Shown here: piece after piece, positions 8,556 through 16,950 of the stretch
Position numbering within the stretch: position 1 is the stretch's first letter
Layout: the number at the start of each line of letters is the position of its first letter
Assembly: GCA_016927755.1 (NCBI GenBank)
Contig: JAFGLZ010000139.1
Coordinates: 1-64,000 of the forward strand
Reading direction: 5' to 3'
Source of the DNA: Phycisphaerae bacterium
GTDB taxonomy: Bacteria; Planctomycetota; Phycisphaerae; UBA1845; JAFGLZ01
DNA length: 64,000 bases
Position numbers and translations under genes: made by a program
The notes under the pieces: generated by a model
Seen by the model: the letters and a program-made list of their open reading frames with translations, nothing else
What the model was told of the DNA's origin: nothing
The model's database searches: none

Positions 8556-9805
8556 GCGTGGCCGAAGAGTCCGTGACCGATCGCGAGAGCAAGTCCCCGC
8601 GATACATTCGCCTGAAGTCGTCGGTTCGGCTGCACCGGCTGATGCGCTGGTACTACACGTACGCGAAGCTGATGCCGCGCATGGGGAAGAAGATCGCGTG
8701 GATTACGAGCGGGGGGCCAGTGGAGCCGCTGTACGCGGCGGGGATCATTCCGGTGTATCCGGAGAACCACGGCGCCTTGTGCGGGGCGGCGCGGCAGGGA
8801 CCGAAGCTGAGCGAGCGCGCGGAGGCGATGGGATTCAGCCGCGACGTGTGCAGCTACGCGAGGTGCGACATCGCCTGCGCCGTCGAGGGGATCGGCCCGA
8901 TCGGGGGGCTGCCGAGGCCGGACCTTCTGGTGTGCTGCAACAACATCTGCGGGACGGTGACCAAGTGGTACGAGGTCCTGGCGCGGCACTTCAACGTCCC
9001 GCTGGTGGTGATCGACACGCCGTTCCTGCACGACGGTGAATTGCGGGAGCACGTTCGGCGGTACGTCCGGCCGCAGTTCGACGAGCTGATCGTCGCGATC
9101 GAGAACGTCACGCGGAAATCGTTCAGCGAGCGGCGGCTCGGGCATCGGCTGGAGCTGTCGCTGGAGTGCATCCAGGCCTGGCGGCGGATCCTGGGCTACT
9201 GCGAGCATCGCCCGTCTCCGATCTCGTGCTTCGACGCGTTCGGGCACATGTTCCCGATCGTCACGCTCCGCGGCACGCGGTGGGCGACTCGATACTACCG
9301 GCATCTGGAGGCGGAGATCGCCGAGCGGGTGGAGCGGGGATTCGGCGCCGTGCCCCAGGAGCGGATCCGGCTGCTGTGGGACAACATCCCCATCTGGTAC
9401 GAGATCAGCCGCCTGTTCAAGCAGCTCGCCGAGCACGGCGCGTGCTTGGTGGCGGACACGTACACGAACGCGTGGACGATGGACCAGTTCGACAAGGAGC
9501 GATCACTGGACAGTCTGGCGGAGGCATACACGTCGATCTTTCTGAACGTCGGCGTCCGGCAGCGATACGCACAGACGGCGGCGCTGGCCAAGCGATTCAA
9601 GGTCGACGGGGTCGTCATGCACTCGAATCGGAGCTGCAAACCCTATTCCTTCGGTCAACTCGACATCCAGCGATGGATCCGCCAGGAGTTGGGCCTGCCG
9701 TGCCTGCTCATCGAGGCGGACATGACGGACTCGCGGAGCTACTCGCGAGAACAGGTCCGCGCGCGACTGGACGCCTTCCTAGAAACGCTCGAGCCGGCGG
9801 CATGA
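8552..9805 (+). CDS. 2-hydroxyacyl-CoA dehydratase / benzoyl-CoA reductase family subunit (second)
   Basis: A 417-residue paralogue of the preceding protein. It has the family blocks ITSGGPVEPLYAAGIIPVY, DVCSYARCDIAC near residue 95, CCNNICGTVTKWYEVL near 130, and HSNRSCKPYSFGQ near 360, all rich in cluster-ligand cysteines. The pairing of two different family members is the architecture of heterodimeric dehydratases (HgdAB, FldBC) and of BcrBC. It starts inside the stop of the first subunit and its own stop overlaps the activator start, so all three are probably made in fixed ratio. Confidence 0.85.
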   Translation: MSVAEESVTDRESKSPRYIRLKSSVRLHRLMRWYYTYAKLMPRMGKKIAWITSGGPVEPLYAAGIIPVYPENHGALCGAARQGPKLSERAEAMGFSRDVCSYARCDIACAVEGIGPIGGLPRPDLLVCCNNICGTVTKWYEVLARHFNVPLVVIDTPFLHDGELREHVRRYVRPQFDELIVAIENVTRKSFSERRLGHRLELSLECIQAWRRILGYCEHRPSPISCFDAFGHMFPIVTLRGTRWATRYYRHLEAEIAERVERGFGAVPQERIRLLWDNIPIWYEISRLFKQLAEHGACLVADTYTNAWTMDQFDKERSLDSLAEAYTSIFLNVGVRQRYAQTAALAKRFKVDGVVMHSNRSCKPYSFGQLDIQRWIRQELGLPCLLIEADMTDSRSYSREQVRARLDAFLETLEPAA

Positions 9806-10599
9806 ACCTTTCCGAAGCGACACTGACGTTAGGGGTGGATCTCGGCTCGACCGCGATCAAGGCGGCGCTGCTGGCCAACGGTGTCGAGGTGATCGGCAGC
9901 GAGGTCGCGGCGACAGGACACAACGCGAAGGAGTCGGCGAGGGGACTCGTGAGCCAACTCCTGTCCGTTGCGGGAGTGACGAAGGAGCGGATCGCCGTGA
10001 CGGTCGCGACGGGCTACGGGCGGCTCTACTTCGACGAGGCCGACCGCGAGGTGAGCGAGATCACGTGCCACGCCCGCGGGGCCCGGTTTCTGATGCCCGA
10101 CGCGCGAACGATCGTGGATATCGGGGGGCAGGACAGCAAGGTGATCAGCGTATCGGAGACGGGGCGCGTCCTGGATTTCGCGATGAACGACAAGTGCGCG
10201 GCCGGCACGGGCCGGTTTCTGGAGGTGATGTCTCGGGCGCTCAACGTGCCGATCGAGTCGTTCGGCGATCAGGCCCGTGCGAGCACGAAGGAGATCCCCA
10301 TCTCGACAACGTGCACGGTGTTTGCCGAGAGCGAGGTGGTAGGTCTGGTAGCCCGCGGCGAGGCCCTGCCGGACATCGTCGCGGCGATCCATCGCTCGAT
10401 CGCCAACCGGGTGGCGTCGCTCGTGAAGCGCGTGGGTGTGACGACGCCCATCGCGGCAACCGGGGGCGTGGCTCGAAACACCGCGGCGATGGCCGCGCTG
10501 TCGGCCGAGTTGAACGAGCCGATCGAGGCGGCGCCGGACCCTCAACTCGCGGGGGCCATCGGCGCGGCGATCGTGGCGTCTGAGCAGGCCGCCCGGTAG
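9802..10599 (+). CDS. 2-hydroxyacyl-CoA dehydratase activator ATPase (BadF/BadG/BcrA/BcrD family)
   Basis: A 265-residue ASKHA-fold ATPase. Visible motifs are GVDLGSTAIKAALL (phosphate 1), TIVDIGGQDSKVI (phosphate 2) and IAATGGVARN (adenosine loop). Two conserved cysteines, in NDKCAAGTG and STTCTVFAESE, bind the single [4Fe-4S] cluster bridged by the homodimer in HgdC. It uses ATP to inject one electron into the dehydratase. The ATG at 9802 overlaps the previous stop by four bases; the longer upstream open frame is antisense-like noise over the dehydratase gene. Oxygen sensitivity of such activators implies anaerobic or microaerobic use. Confidence 0.9.
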   Translation: MNLSEATLTLGVDLGSTAIKAALLANGVEVIGSEVAATGHNAKESARGLVSQLLSVAGVTKERIAVTVATGYGRLYFDEADREVSEITCHARGARFLMPDARTIVDIGGQDSKVISVSETGRVLDFAMNDKCAAGTGRFLEVMSRALNVPIESFGDQARASTKEIPISTTCTVFAESEVVGLVARGEALPDIVAAIHRSIANRVASLVKRVGVTTPIAATGGVARNTAAMAALSAELNEPIEAAPDPQLAGAIGAAIVASEQAAR

Positions 10600-10993
10600 G
10601 TGCTCGTACCCGCTAAGCGGCCTGCAACAGTAGATGAACAGCGTGGTCCTCGAAGACCTTCGATGGATACTCCATGGCTTTCCGTCCGCGGCGGATCGGG
10701 GACATGAATCCCGGCCCGAATTCGTGTCCCCCACCGCTGAAGCGATGGGCCACCCATTCTTGACGATCCGCCCAAACATTCCCGCAAGTAGCTTGGTGCC
10801 TCAACGCAGACCTATCCGCATGCGTCAAGGAGAGTGGGGGACGTGTTGACTCGGCGAAGCACGGGTCCGCCAGAAGTCGTTCCGAGCAGATGTTGACCCT
10901 TTCGATCAGTCAGTGGTTGCCCCATACACAACGACCTGCCGCGGCGGACCCATGCCACCCTCGGCGGGAGTTCTCTCTCGAGCAAACAGGGCG
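10600..10993. other. Gene-free stretch before decayed gene remnants
   Basis: Roughly 400 bases after the activator gene hold only short open frames on both strands without recognisable protein features, and base composition looks less GC-rich than the flanking genes. I see no hairpin with a T-run, no insertion sequence and no RNA gene here. It grades into the minus-strand remnants that follow. Confidence 0.4.
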
Positions 10994-11190
10994 TTATGTC
11001 TGGACGTGCCAGACGTGCACGAGGGGCTTGTCCCCGTCGGCCCGGTATTCGAGGACGTAGAGCAGGCCGTGTGCTCGATCGAAGGCGACGGTGGAGACGT
11101 GTCGTTTCTGCCGCGTGGAGCGGATGTTGAACAGGGCCTGGTCGATGTTGACGGCGGCATAGGGCTGGGGCTCGTGGGTCGCTCGCATCG
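10994..11190 (-). pseudogene. C-terminal remnant of a secreted or propeller-type protein
   Basis: Read on the minus strand, the last ~60 residues before the TAA at 10994-10996 look like genuine protein: STVAFDRAHGLLYVLEYR followed by a PLVHVW-type ending. This resembles the final strand of a repeat or propeller protein, but no N-terminal part is attached. Upstream, the frame gives unprotein-like sequence to an ATG at 11293. I interpret it as a truncated remnant; a short real gene is less likely. Confidence 0.35.
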
Positions 11191-11283
11191 ACCGCGTCGA
11201 CGGCCAGGCAGGAGTCGCGATGGCATGCAGGCATTCTACCCGGAACGAGGGTTTCCCACATAGCCCAATCGTCCGCGCGGGGG

Positions 11284-11480
11284 TTACCCGCAATACAGCC
11301 AGGGGATCGGGACGATCGCGTGCTTGTGCGAAGGTCCTTTCGGGCTGGATTCGTAGCAGGTCAGGCGCGCGTTTTTTTCGTCATAGCGGATGCTGGTAAC
11401 GGTTTGGGCACGAACGCCAGCGTAACCTCGTCCTCCGGTCCGTCGCGGGGCTCGATCCACAGTCTGACGAACAGAAGCCT
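11284..11480 (-). pseudogene. Frameshifted gene remnant
   Basis: On the minus strand one frame reads RLWIEPRDGPEDEVTLAF (about 11480 to 11425). A second frame then continues sensibly as TVTSIRYDEKNARLTCYES and ends IPWLYCG at the stop 11284-11286. Neither frame alone covers both segments, so a frameshift appears to lie near 11400-11425. The parent family is unknown. An A7 run (minus strand) lies just downstream of the shift, so a sequencing error is possible, but no N-terminal half exists upstream either. Confidence 0.35.
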
Positions 11481-11579
11481 TGTCGCCGGGCGACAACACC
11501 CACTATGATGGGCCCGATCGTAGTCGTTGCCCGTCTTCCTGGCCAGAAGTTCGTCGAGCCCGCAAGCTGAAAGGAAGCC

Positions 11580-13130
11580 ATGAGCCTCAATCTCGCATTC
11601 ATGCTGGATCAATCGGGTCAGGCATTTCCTGAACAGACCGCCTTGATCATCGATGATTTCCGAATCACTCACGAACAGCTCCAGCGCGCATCGAAACGGA
11701 TGGCCGCTCTGCTGAAGGCCAAGGGGATCGCGCGTGGCGACAAGGTGGCCATCCTTCTGCCGAACGTACCGCAGTTCACGATCGCCTACTTCGGGATCCT
11801 GCGTCTTGGGGCGGTCGCGGTCACGCTGAACGTGCTGAGCGCCGGTGACGAGGTGAGCTACTATCTCGAGGATAGCGACGCGAAGATGCTGATCGCCTGG
11901 CACGACTTCGCCCCGGCGGCGACGGCCGGCTTCAACGCGGCGGACTCGTGCAAGGGACTGCTGATGGTCGGCGGCGGGGACGCCGAGGATCTTACCAATC
12001 AGGTGCTTGCGACGGAGCCCTGGGAGGACTTGGCGCCGACCACGCCCGACGATACGGCCGTGATCATTTACACATCCGGCACGACGGGGCGGAGCAAAGG
12101 CGTGGAGCTGACACACTTCAACCTCTACAGCAATGCGCAGTACATGCCGCTGTGGCTGCAGAGCAGCTACCCCGAGAAGATGGAGCTTCTCGGGCCGGGC
12201 AACGTGACGCTGGCGGCCCTGCCGCTGTTTCACAGCTTCGGCCAGACGTGCATGCAGAATTCGGCCCTGATGTACGGCGGGGCAATCTGCTACCTGCCTC
12301 GATGGGACGCCTGCGCGGCGATGGAGGCCATTGAGAAGCACAAGATCACGATCTTCGCGGGCGTGCCGACGATGTACATGTCGTGGCTGGCCATGGACGC
12401 CAACAACCAGTACGACCTGTCGAGCCTGCGGGCGACGATGTCGGGCGGCGCGCCGCTGCCTTGGGCGATCCACGAGCAGATGAAGGCGAAGTTCGGTCTG
12501 ACGGTCCTGCAGGGCTTCGGATTGACCGAGACGTCGCCGGTGTGCTGCTTCAGCCAGCTCAGCGCCCCGATCTTGCCGAACTCGAGCGGGAGGCCGATTT
12601 GGGGGGTGGAGATGAGGGTCGTCGACGAGAACGGGCAATTCGTCGAGCGGGGCACGGAGGGGGAGATCGTCGTGCGCGGCCACTGCGTGATGAAGGGTTA
12701 CTACAAGAAGCCGGAGGCGACGGCGGAGGCGTTCATCGACGGGTGGTTCCGCACGGGCGATATCGGCAAGATCGACGCCGAGGGGAACGTGTTTGTCATC
12801 GACCGGAAGAAGGAGATGGTTCTCCGCGGGGGCTTCAACGTCTACCCGGCCGAGGTGGAGCGCGTTATTTTCGAGCATCCCGACATCCAGGAGGTCGCGG
12901 TGATCGGGGTTCCGGACGAGTACTTCGGGGAAGAGGTGATGGCGATCGTCGTCGGTAGGCCCGGCACCCGGCTGAGCGCGGACGACATCGTCGCGCACTG
13001 CAAGGAGCACTTGGCGGCGTACAAGTATCCGCGGATCGTGGAGTTCCGCGAGGCCCTGCCCAAGGGGCCCACCGGCAAGGTTCTCAAGAAGCAGTTGGTG
13101 GCAGAGGCGAAGGCCAAGCGGGCCTCGTGA
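11580..13130 (+). CDS. Acyl-CoA synthetase (long-chain fatty acid-CoA ligase type)
   Basis: A 516-residue ANL-superfamily enzyme that activates a carboxylic acid as acyl-AMP and transfers it to CoA. Motifs in order: the P-loop IIYTSGTTGRSKGVELTH (near 161-178), LPLFHSFGQT, GFGLTETSPV (near 312), GWFRTGDIGKID (near 388), RGGFNVYPAEVE, and the catalytic lysine in PTGKVLKK near the C-terminus. Length is typical of medium/long-chain ligases. A GGAAG-type ribosome binding site precedes the ATG. It stands alone after the gene-remnant region, so substrate context is missing; it could feed acyl-CoAs to general metabolism. Confidence 0.9.
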   Translation: MSLNLAFMLDQSGQAFPEQTALIIDDFRITHEQLQRASKRMAALLKAKGIARGDKVAILLPNVPQFTIAYFGILRLGAVAVTLNVLSAGDEVSYYLEDSDAKMLIAWHDFAPAATAGFNAADSCKGLLMVGGGDAEDLTNQVLATEPWEDLAPTTPDDTAVIIYTSGTTGRSKGVELTHFNLYSNAQYMPLWLQSSYPEKMELLGPGNVTLAALPLFHSFGQTCMQNSALMYGGAICYLPRWDACAAMEAIEKHKITIFAGVPTMYMSWLAMDANNQYDLSSLRATMSGGAPLPWAIHEQMKAKFGLTVLQGFGLTETSPVCCFSQLSAPILPNSSGRPIWGVEMRVVDENGQFVERGTEGEIVVRGHCVMKGYYKKPEATAEAFIDGWFRTGDIGKIDAEGNVFVIDRKKEMVLRGGFNVYPAEVERVIFEHPDIQEVAVIGVPDEYFGEEVMAIVVGRPGTRLSADDIVAHCKEHLAAYKYPRIVEFREALPKGPTGKVLKKQLVAEAKAKRAS

Positions 13131-13180
13131 CTGGTTCCCAATATTGACGAGTCCCAGCATCCTCAGTAGCAACCAACGAT

Positions 13181-13209
13181 TTGGCCGAACCCCTCGTGTG
13201 GTGTATAAG
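13181..13209 (+). promoter_or_regulatory. Candidate sigma-70-type promoter for the MoxR/Bat operon
   Basis: TTGGCC (13181-13186) and TATAAG (13204-13209) are separated by 17 bases, about 220 bases before moxR. It is the best hexamer pair I can find in the 300-base gap 13131-13430. The remainder of that gap contains a C/G-rich stretch near 13240-13280 but no gene. Confidence 0.3.
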
Positions 13210-13430
13210 TACTGATACCATAAGGATGCTGATCAGGCGGCGCCCCCCCGCGGGGTCACCACGGGGCCCGGCGGACCCAGCCAGCGTCGCCATTTGCGGC
13301 CGTGCAATCGAGTTTCTGAGCGGATTGCCCAGCCGCCTACGTCTACACGTACTGTAAACCGGGATCGGGCCGAACGACTCGGCGCGGCGGATACCGCGTT
13401 TGGAGGCTCGGGCGCAGGGAGCAAGCAGGC

Positions 13431-14429
13431 ATGAGTGCAACACAGATGGACGTCAAGCAGATCGGGGAGCGGGTCGCCGCGACGAGCGAGCCCTTCCGTC
13501 GTCTCACGGAGCAGATCGGACGGGTGATCGTAGGCCAGGAGGACATGATCCGAAAGATGCTGGTCGGTCTGTTGGCCAACGGGCACATCCTGCTCGAAGG
13601 CGTGCCGGGGCTGGCCAAGACGACGGCGGTGTCGTGTCTGGCCCGAGGGATCCATACCGGGTTCCAGCGGCTCCAGTTCACGCCGGACCTCCTGCCCGCG
13701 GACCTCATCGGAACGTTGGTCTACCAACCGCAGACGGGGGAGTTCACGGTCAAGAAGGGCCCGATCTTCAGCAACATCATCCTGGCGGACGAGATCAACC
13801 GCGCCCCGGCCAAGGTGCAGAGCGCCCTGCTCGAGGCGATGCAGGAGCGTCAGGTGACGATCGGCGAGAAGACGTTCAAGCTGGACGAGCCGTTCCTGGT
13901 GCTGGCGACGCAGAACCCGATCGAGCAGGAAGGGACCTATCCGCTGCCGGAGGCCCAGGTCGATCGGTTCATGCTCAAGCTGATCGTCAGGTACCCCAGC
14001 AAGGCCGAGGAGCGGAGGATTCTGGACCGCATGGCCGAGACGAAGCCGAAGACGACGATCGACGCGGTGATGACGCCGGACGATCTGCAGGCCGCCCGGG
14101 ACGTCGTGGACGAGATCTACATCGACGACAAGATCAAGGACTACGTGGTCGACCTGATTCAGGCGACGCGGGATCCGCGGGCGCACAAGCTGGAGATCGC
14201 GGACTGGATCCAATACGGCGCGTCGCCCCGGGCCACGATCTACCTGACGTTGACGGCCAAGGCGTCGGCATTCCTGGAGGGGCGGGGTTACGTAACGCCG
14301 CAAGACGTCAAGAACATGGCGATGGACGTTCTGCGTCACCGGGTCATCGTGACGTACGAGGCGGAGGCGGAGGAGAAGACGAGCGAGGACGTGGTGCGGA
14401 CGATTCTTGACCATGTGCCGGTTCCCTAA
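13431..14429 (+). CDS. MoxR-family AAA+ ATPase
   Basis: A 332-residue AAA+ protein. Walker A lies in LLEGVPGLAKTT (near residue 50), Walker B in IILADEINRAPAKVQ (near 118), and the sensor region in LATQNPIEQEGTYPLPEAQVDRF, all signatures of the MoxR/RavA branch. MoxR proteins act as chaperones for assembly of partner complexes, usually VWA-domain proteins encoded beside them. This gene heads the Bat operon, followed directly by DUF58 and VWA genes. The ATG at 13431 follows a GCAGG-type site. Confidence 0.93.
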   Translation: MSATQMDVKQIGERVAATSEPFRRLTEQIGRVIVGQEDMIRKMLVGLLANGHILLEGVPGLAKTTAVSCLARGIHTGFQRLQFTPDLLPADLIGTLVYQPQTGEFTVKKGPIFSNIILADEINRAPAKVQSALLEAMQERQVTIGEKTFKLDEPFLVLATQNPIEQEGTYPLPEAQVDRFMLKLIVRYPSKAEERRILDRMAETKPKTTIDAVMTPDDLQAARDVVDEIYIDDKIKDYVVDLIQATRDPRAHKLEIADWIQYGASPRATIYLTLTAKASAFLEGRGYVTPQDVKNMAMDVLRHRVIVTYEAEAEEKTSEDVVRTILDHVPVP

Positions 14430-14431
14430 CG

Positions 14432-14564
14432 GAGAAGTCGAAACGTCCAAGAAGGGTCCAAGGCAGGCGGATGATGTTCTCTCCAAGACAGACAGAACGG
14501 CGCAGCATGGTTGGCGAGGGCGCCGCGATCGCTTCGTTTCGCCGTTTCGACGTTTCGACTTCTC
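14432..14564. repeat. 16-base inverted repeat bounding a 133-base intergenic element
   Basis: GAGAAGTCGAAACGTC at 14432-14447 is matched perfectly in inverse at 14549-14564. The right arm lies in a TTTCG-rich tract (14531-14574) and contains TTTCGACGTTTC at 14545-14556. The element sits between moxR and the DUF58 gene. Its 12-base core GAAACGTCGAAA recurs twice more in the same operon. It may be a small mobile or minisatellite-like repeat; no coding potential was seen. Confidence 0.6.
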
Positions 14565-14589
14565 GAGGTTTCGCAAGGGGAGCCTTGCC

Positions 14590-15465
14590 GTGATCCCTAA
14601 GGAGCTGTTGAAGAAGGTTCGGCAGATTGAGATTCGCACGTCGCATATGGTCAACGACGTGTTCGCGGGTCAGTATCACTCCGCGTTCAAGGGTCGGGGG
14701 ATGGAGTTCGAGGAGGTTCGACAGTACCAGATCGGCGACGACGTTCGAACGATCGACTGGAACGTGACGGCCCGCAGCGGTCAGCCGTTCGTGAAGGTCT
14801 TCCGCGAGGAACGGGAACTGACCGTCATGCTGCTGGTGGACATGAGCCGATCGCACCTGTTCGGGACGGCGGGGCAGCTCAAGCGGGAGCTGGCCGCGGA
14901 GGTCTGCGCGACGCTGGCCTTCAGCGCGATCCGGAACAACGACAAGGTCGGGCTGATCTGCTTTACCGATCGGACCGAGCGGTTCGTGCCGGCCAAGAAG
15001 GGCACTCGGCACGTGCTGCGCGTCATCCGCGAGCTGCTCTACCACGAGCCCGAGGGGACCGGCACCGACATCGCGGCGGCCATCGAGCACCTGAACCGCG
15101 TGACGACTCGCAGGTCGGTCGTCTTCGTGGTGAGCGACTTTCAGGCCAGCGGATACGAGGCCTCGCTTCGCGTGGCTCGCAGGCGGCACGACCTGATTCC
15201 GATTACGATCGTCGACCCGCGCGAGCGGGACCTGCCCAACGTGCGATTCATCGAGCTGACGGACGCGGAGACGGGCCAGACGGTCGTGGTGGACACGAGC
15301 AGCCTGAAGCTGAGGACCTCGTACGCGGGCCGCGCCAGTCATGACGCTGATCAGCGGCGACGAACGTTCCGGTCGATGGACGTCGAGACGGTGGAGGTAA
15401 CGACGGGCGAGTCGTTCGTGGAACCGCTGGCGAGGTTCTTCCGGGCACGGGAGGCGAGGCTCTAG
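14590..15465 (+). CDS. DUF58 domain protein of the Bat operon
   Basis: About 291 residues from the GTG at 14590, which has an AAGGGGAG site just upstream; the frame is open from 14407, but that part lies over the repeat element and is not conserved-looking. Family marks are GRGMEFEEVRQYQIGDD and VRTIDWNVTARSGQPFVKVF, the DUF58 core, followed by a VWA-like fold with LLVDMSRS. No membrane helix is visible. DUF58 proteins always accompany MoxR in such clusters and probably are its clients or adaptors in the envelope stress/aerotolerance system; the biochemical role is unproven. Confidence 0.9.
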   Translation: MIPKELLKKVRQIEIRTSHMVNDVFAGQYHSAFKGRGMEFEEVRQYQIGDDVRTIDWNVTARSGQPFVKVFREERELTVMLLVDMSRSHLFGTAGQLKRELAAEVCATLAFSAIRNNDKVGLICFTDRTERFVPAKKGTRHVLRVIRELLYHEPEGTGTDIAAAIEHLNRVTTRRSVVFVVSDFQASGYEASLRVARRRHDLIPITIVDPRERDLPNVRFIELTDAETGQTVVVDTSSLKLRTSYAGRASHDADQRRRTFRSMDVETVEVTTGESFVEPLARFFRAREARL

Positions 15466-15471
15466 CGCGGG

Positions 15472-15483
15472 GAAACGTCGAAA
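15472..15483. repeat. GAAACGTCGAAA repeat between DUF58 and ppiC-like genes
   Basis: A 12-base copy of the core found at 14545-14556 (inverted) and 23151-23162, placed in the 42-base gap between two Bat operon genes, just before the ribosome binding site of the next gene. Confidence 0.5.
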
Positions 15484-15507
15484 CACTTGCGCTCTGGAGG
15501 CGTGGTC

Positions 15508-16950
15508 TTGGAGAGTAAGCCGAAGCTGGAACTGCCGCAGCGGGCCGTGAGCAGGCAGCCGATCTTCACGCGGCGGACGACGTTCTTTGCAGTTTGGACG
15601 TTGGTTCTGTTCGGGGTGGTCGTTGCGTTGCTGGCGCGCAACGCGTCCAAGCCGGAGGTTCAGGCGCGGACTTCCGGTGGCTGGCCGGCGGATCAGCAGA
15701 AGGCCCTGGCCATGCGGCTCGAAGACCGGAACCTTCACGAGGCGGCGGCCGAGGCGTGGTCGCGGTACGTCGAGATCGCGGACCTCGCGGCGAGCGACCA
15801 GGCGGCGATCCACTACCGGATCGGCAAGCTCCGTCAGTCGGCGGAGCGATTCGAACAGGCCATCGCGGACCTCTACCAGGCCGAGGCGCTGCTTGGCGAG
15901 GCGAGGGGCGACCTTCAGCATGAGATCAACGTCCGCGTCCGCGACTGCTTCACGCGTCTCGGGCAATACGGCGACCTGGAGCGTGACCTGGTCGAGCGGA
16001 CGGCGGTCAGCGACGAGAAGCCGGGGCGGCTGGCGGGACAGCAGGTGGTCGCCGAGATCGGGCCGGAGAAGATCACCGCGGCGGACTTCGATCGGATGAT
16101 CCAGCAGGAGGTGGATCTGGCGCTCAAGGCCATGCCCGGTCTTCCGGACGAGCAGAAGGACGCGTACCGCCAGGAGATCATGAAACAGTTCGCCAGCCAG
16201 CAGGCCAAGACGCAGAAGCTTCAGGAGCTGGTGTCGGTCAAGGTGTTGGCGCGTGAGGCCCGAGGGCAGGGCCTGGACAAGGCGCCGGCGTTCCGGAAGC
16301 GACTGGTCGAGATGTCCGACATGCTGCTGGCCAACAAGCTCCTTTCGGACGAGATCGGACGGCGAGCGACGGTGACGATCGACGACTGCAAGCGGTTTTA
16401 CGAGGCCAACAAGGCGCGGTACGTCGAACCGGGACGGGCGCAACTCGCCCATATCGCGTGCAAGACCGAGGCCGAGGCGGCGGAGGTCATCAAGAAGCTC
16501 AAGGCCGGCGCGAAGTTCGAGGACCTGGCCAAGACGCTCTCGGTTGATGCGGCGAGCAAGGACAAGGGCGGGGTGATCGATCAGCCGGCAAGCGAGCCGA
16601 CGGCGCGCGTGCCGGGCATCGGCGAGGACAAGGCGCTACACGAGGCCATCTTCAAGGCCCGGCCGGATACCGTACTGGACAAGCCTTACAAGGGAGCCGG
16701 CGGGTTCCACGTCGTCAAGGTTCTGACGCGGACAGAGACACGACAGCTCACGTTGGACGAGGCGGCCGATCGGGTACGGGCGGATACGCAGCGGTCCCGA
16801 ACTCGGGAGATCACGGAGCAGTACATCAAGGGGCTGTTCGACGAGGCGAAGGTGAAGTTCTACCCCGAGGCGCTCGCGCCGGGGGCAGCCCGCCCCGCGA
16901 CGAGTCAGCCCGGTCCGGTAAGTGCGTCGGGCGAGAAGGACGGCAAGTAG
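15508..16950 (+). CDS. Membrane-anchored PpiC/parvulin-type peptidyl-prolyl isomerase
   Basis: About 480 residues from a TTG at 15508, chosen because TGGAGG lies seven bases upstream; a TTG at 15487 and GTG at 15502 are alternatives. An N-terminal anchor (residues ~25-45, FFAVWTLVLFGVVVALLA) is followed by helical TPR-like hairpins, then a SurA/PrsA-like N-domain, a parvulin domain (AHIACKTEAEAAEVIKKLKAGAKFEDLA as two halves, and GGFHVVKVL) and a TSQP-containing linker. It would act outside the membrane as a foldase. Its place inside a Bat operon is unusual and suggests it folds Bat proteins or their clients. It abuts the next gene with no gap. Confidence 0.85.
   Translation: MESKPKLELPQRAVSRQPIFTRRTTFFAVWTLVLFGVVVALLARNASKPEVQARTSGGWPADQQKALAMRLEDRNLHEAAAEAWSRYVEIADLAASDQAAIHYRIGKLRQSAERFEQAIADLYQAEALLGEARGDLQHEINVRVRDCFTRLGQYGDLERDLVERTAVSDEKPGRLAGQQVVAEIGPEKITAADFDRMIQQEVDLALKAMPGLPDEQKDAYRQEIMKQFASQQAKTQKLQELVSVKVLAREARGQGLDKAPAFRKRLVEMSDMLLANKLLSDEIGRRATVTIDDCKRFYEANKARYVEPGRAQLAHIACKTEAEAAEVIKKLKAGAKFEDLAKTLSVDAASKDKGGVIDQPASEPTARVPGIGEDKALHEAIFKARPDTVLDKPYKGAGGFHVVKVLTRTETRQLTLDEAADRVRADTQRSRTREITEQYIKGLFDEAKVKFYPEALAPGAARPATSQPGPVSASGEKDGK

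Noticed and set aside
10634-10849. 71-codon plus-strand frame after the activator gene
   Set aside because: No recognisable domain, no ribosome binding site, and its composition does not resemble neighbouring genes.
11361-13172. 603-codon minus-strand frame over the acyl-CoA synthetase
   Set aside because: Arg/Leu/His-rich antisense shadow of a gene with all ANL motifs. Only its last ~20 codons carry a genuine-looking segment, reported as a pseudogene fragment.
14344-16452. 702-codon minus-strand frame over DUF58 and the PpiC-like gene
   Set aside because: Antisense shadow produced by the high third-position GC of two real genes; no motifs, no ribosome binding site.
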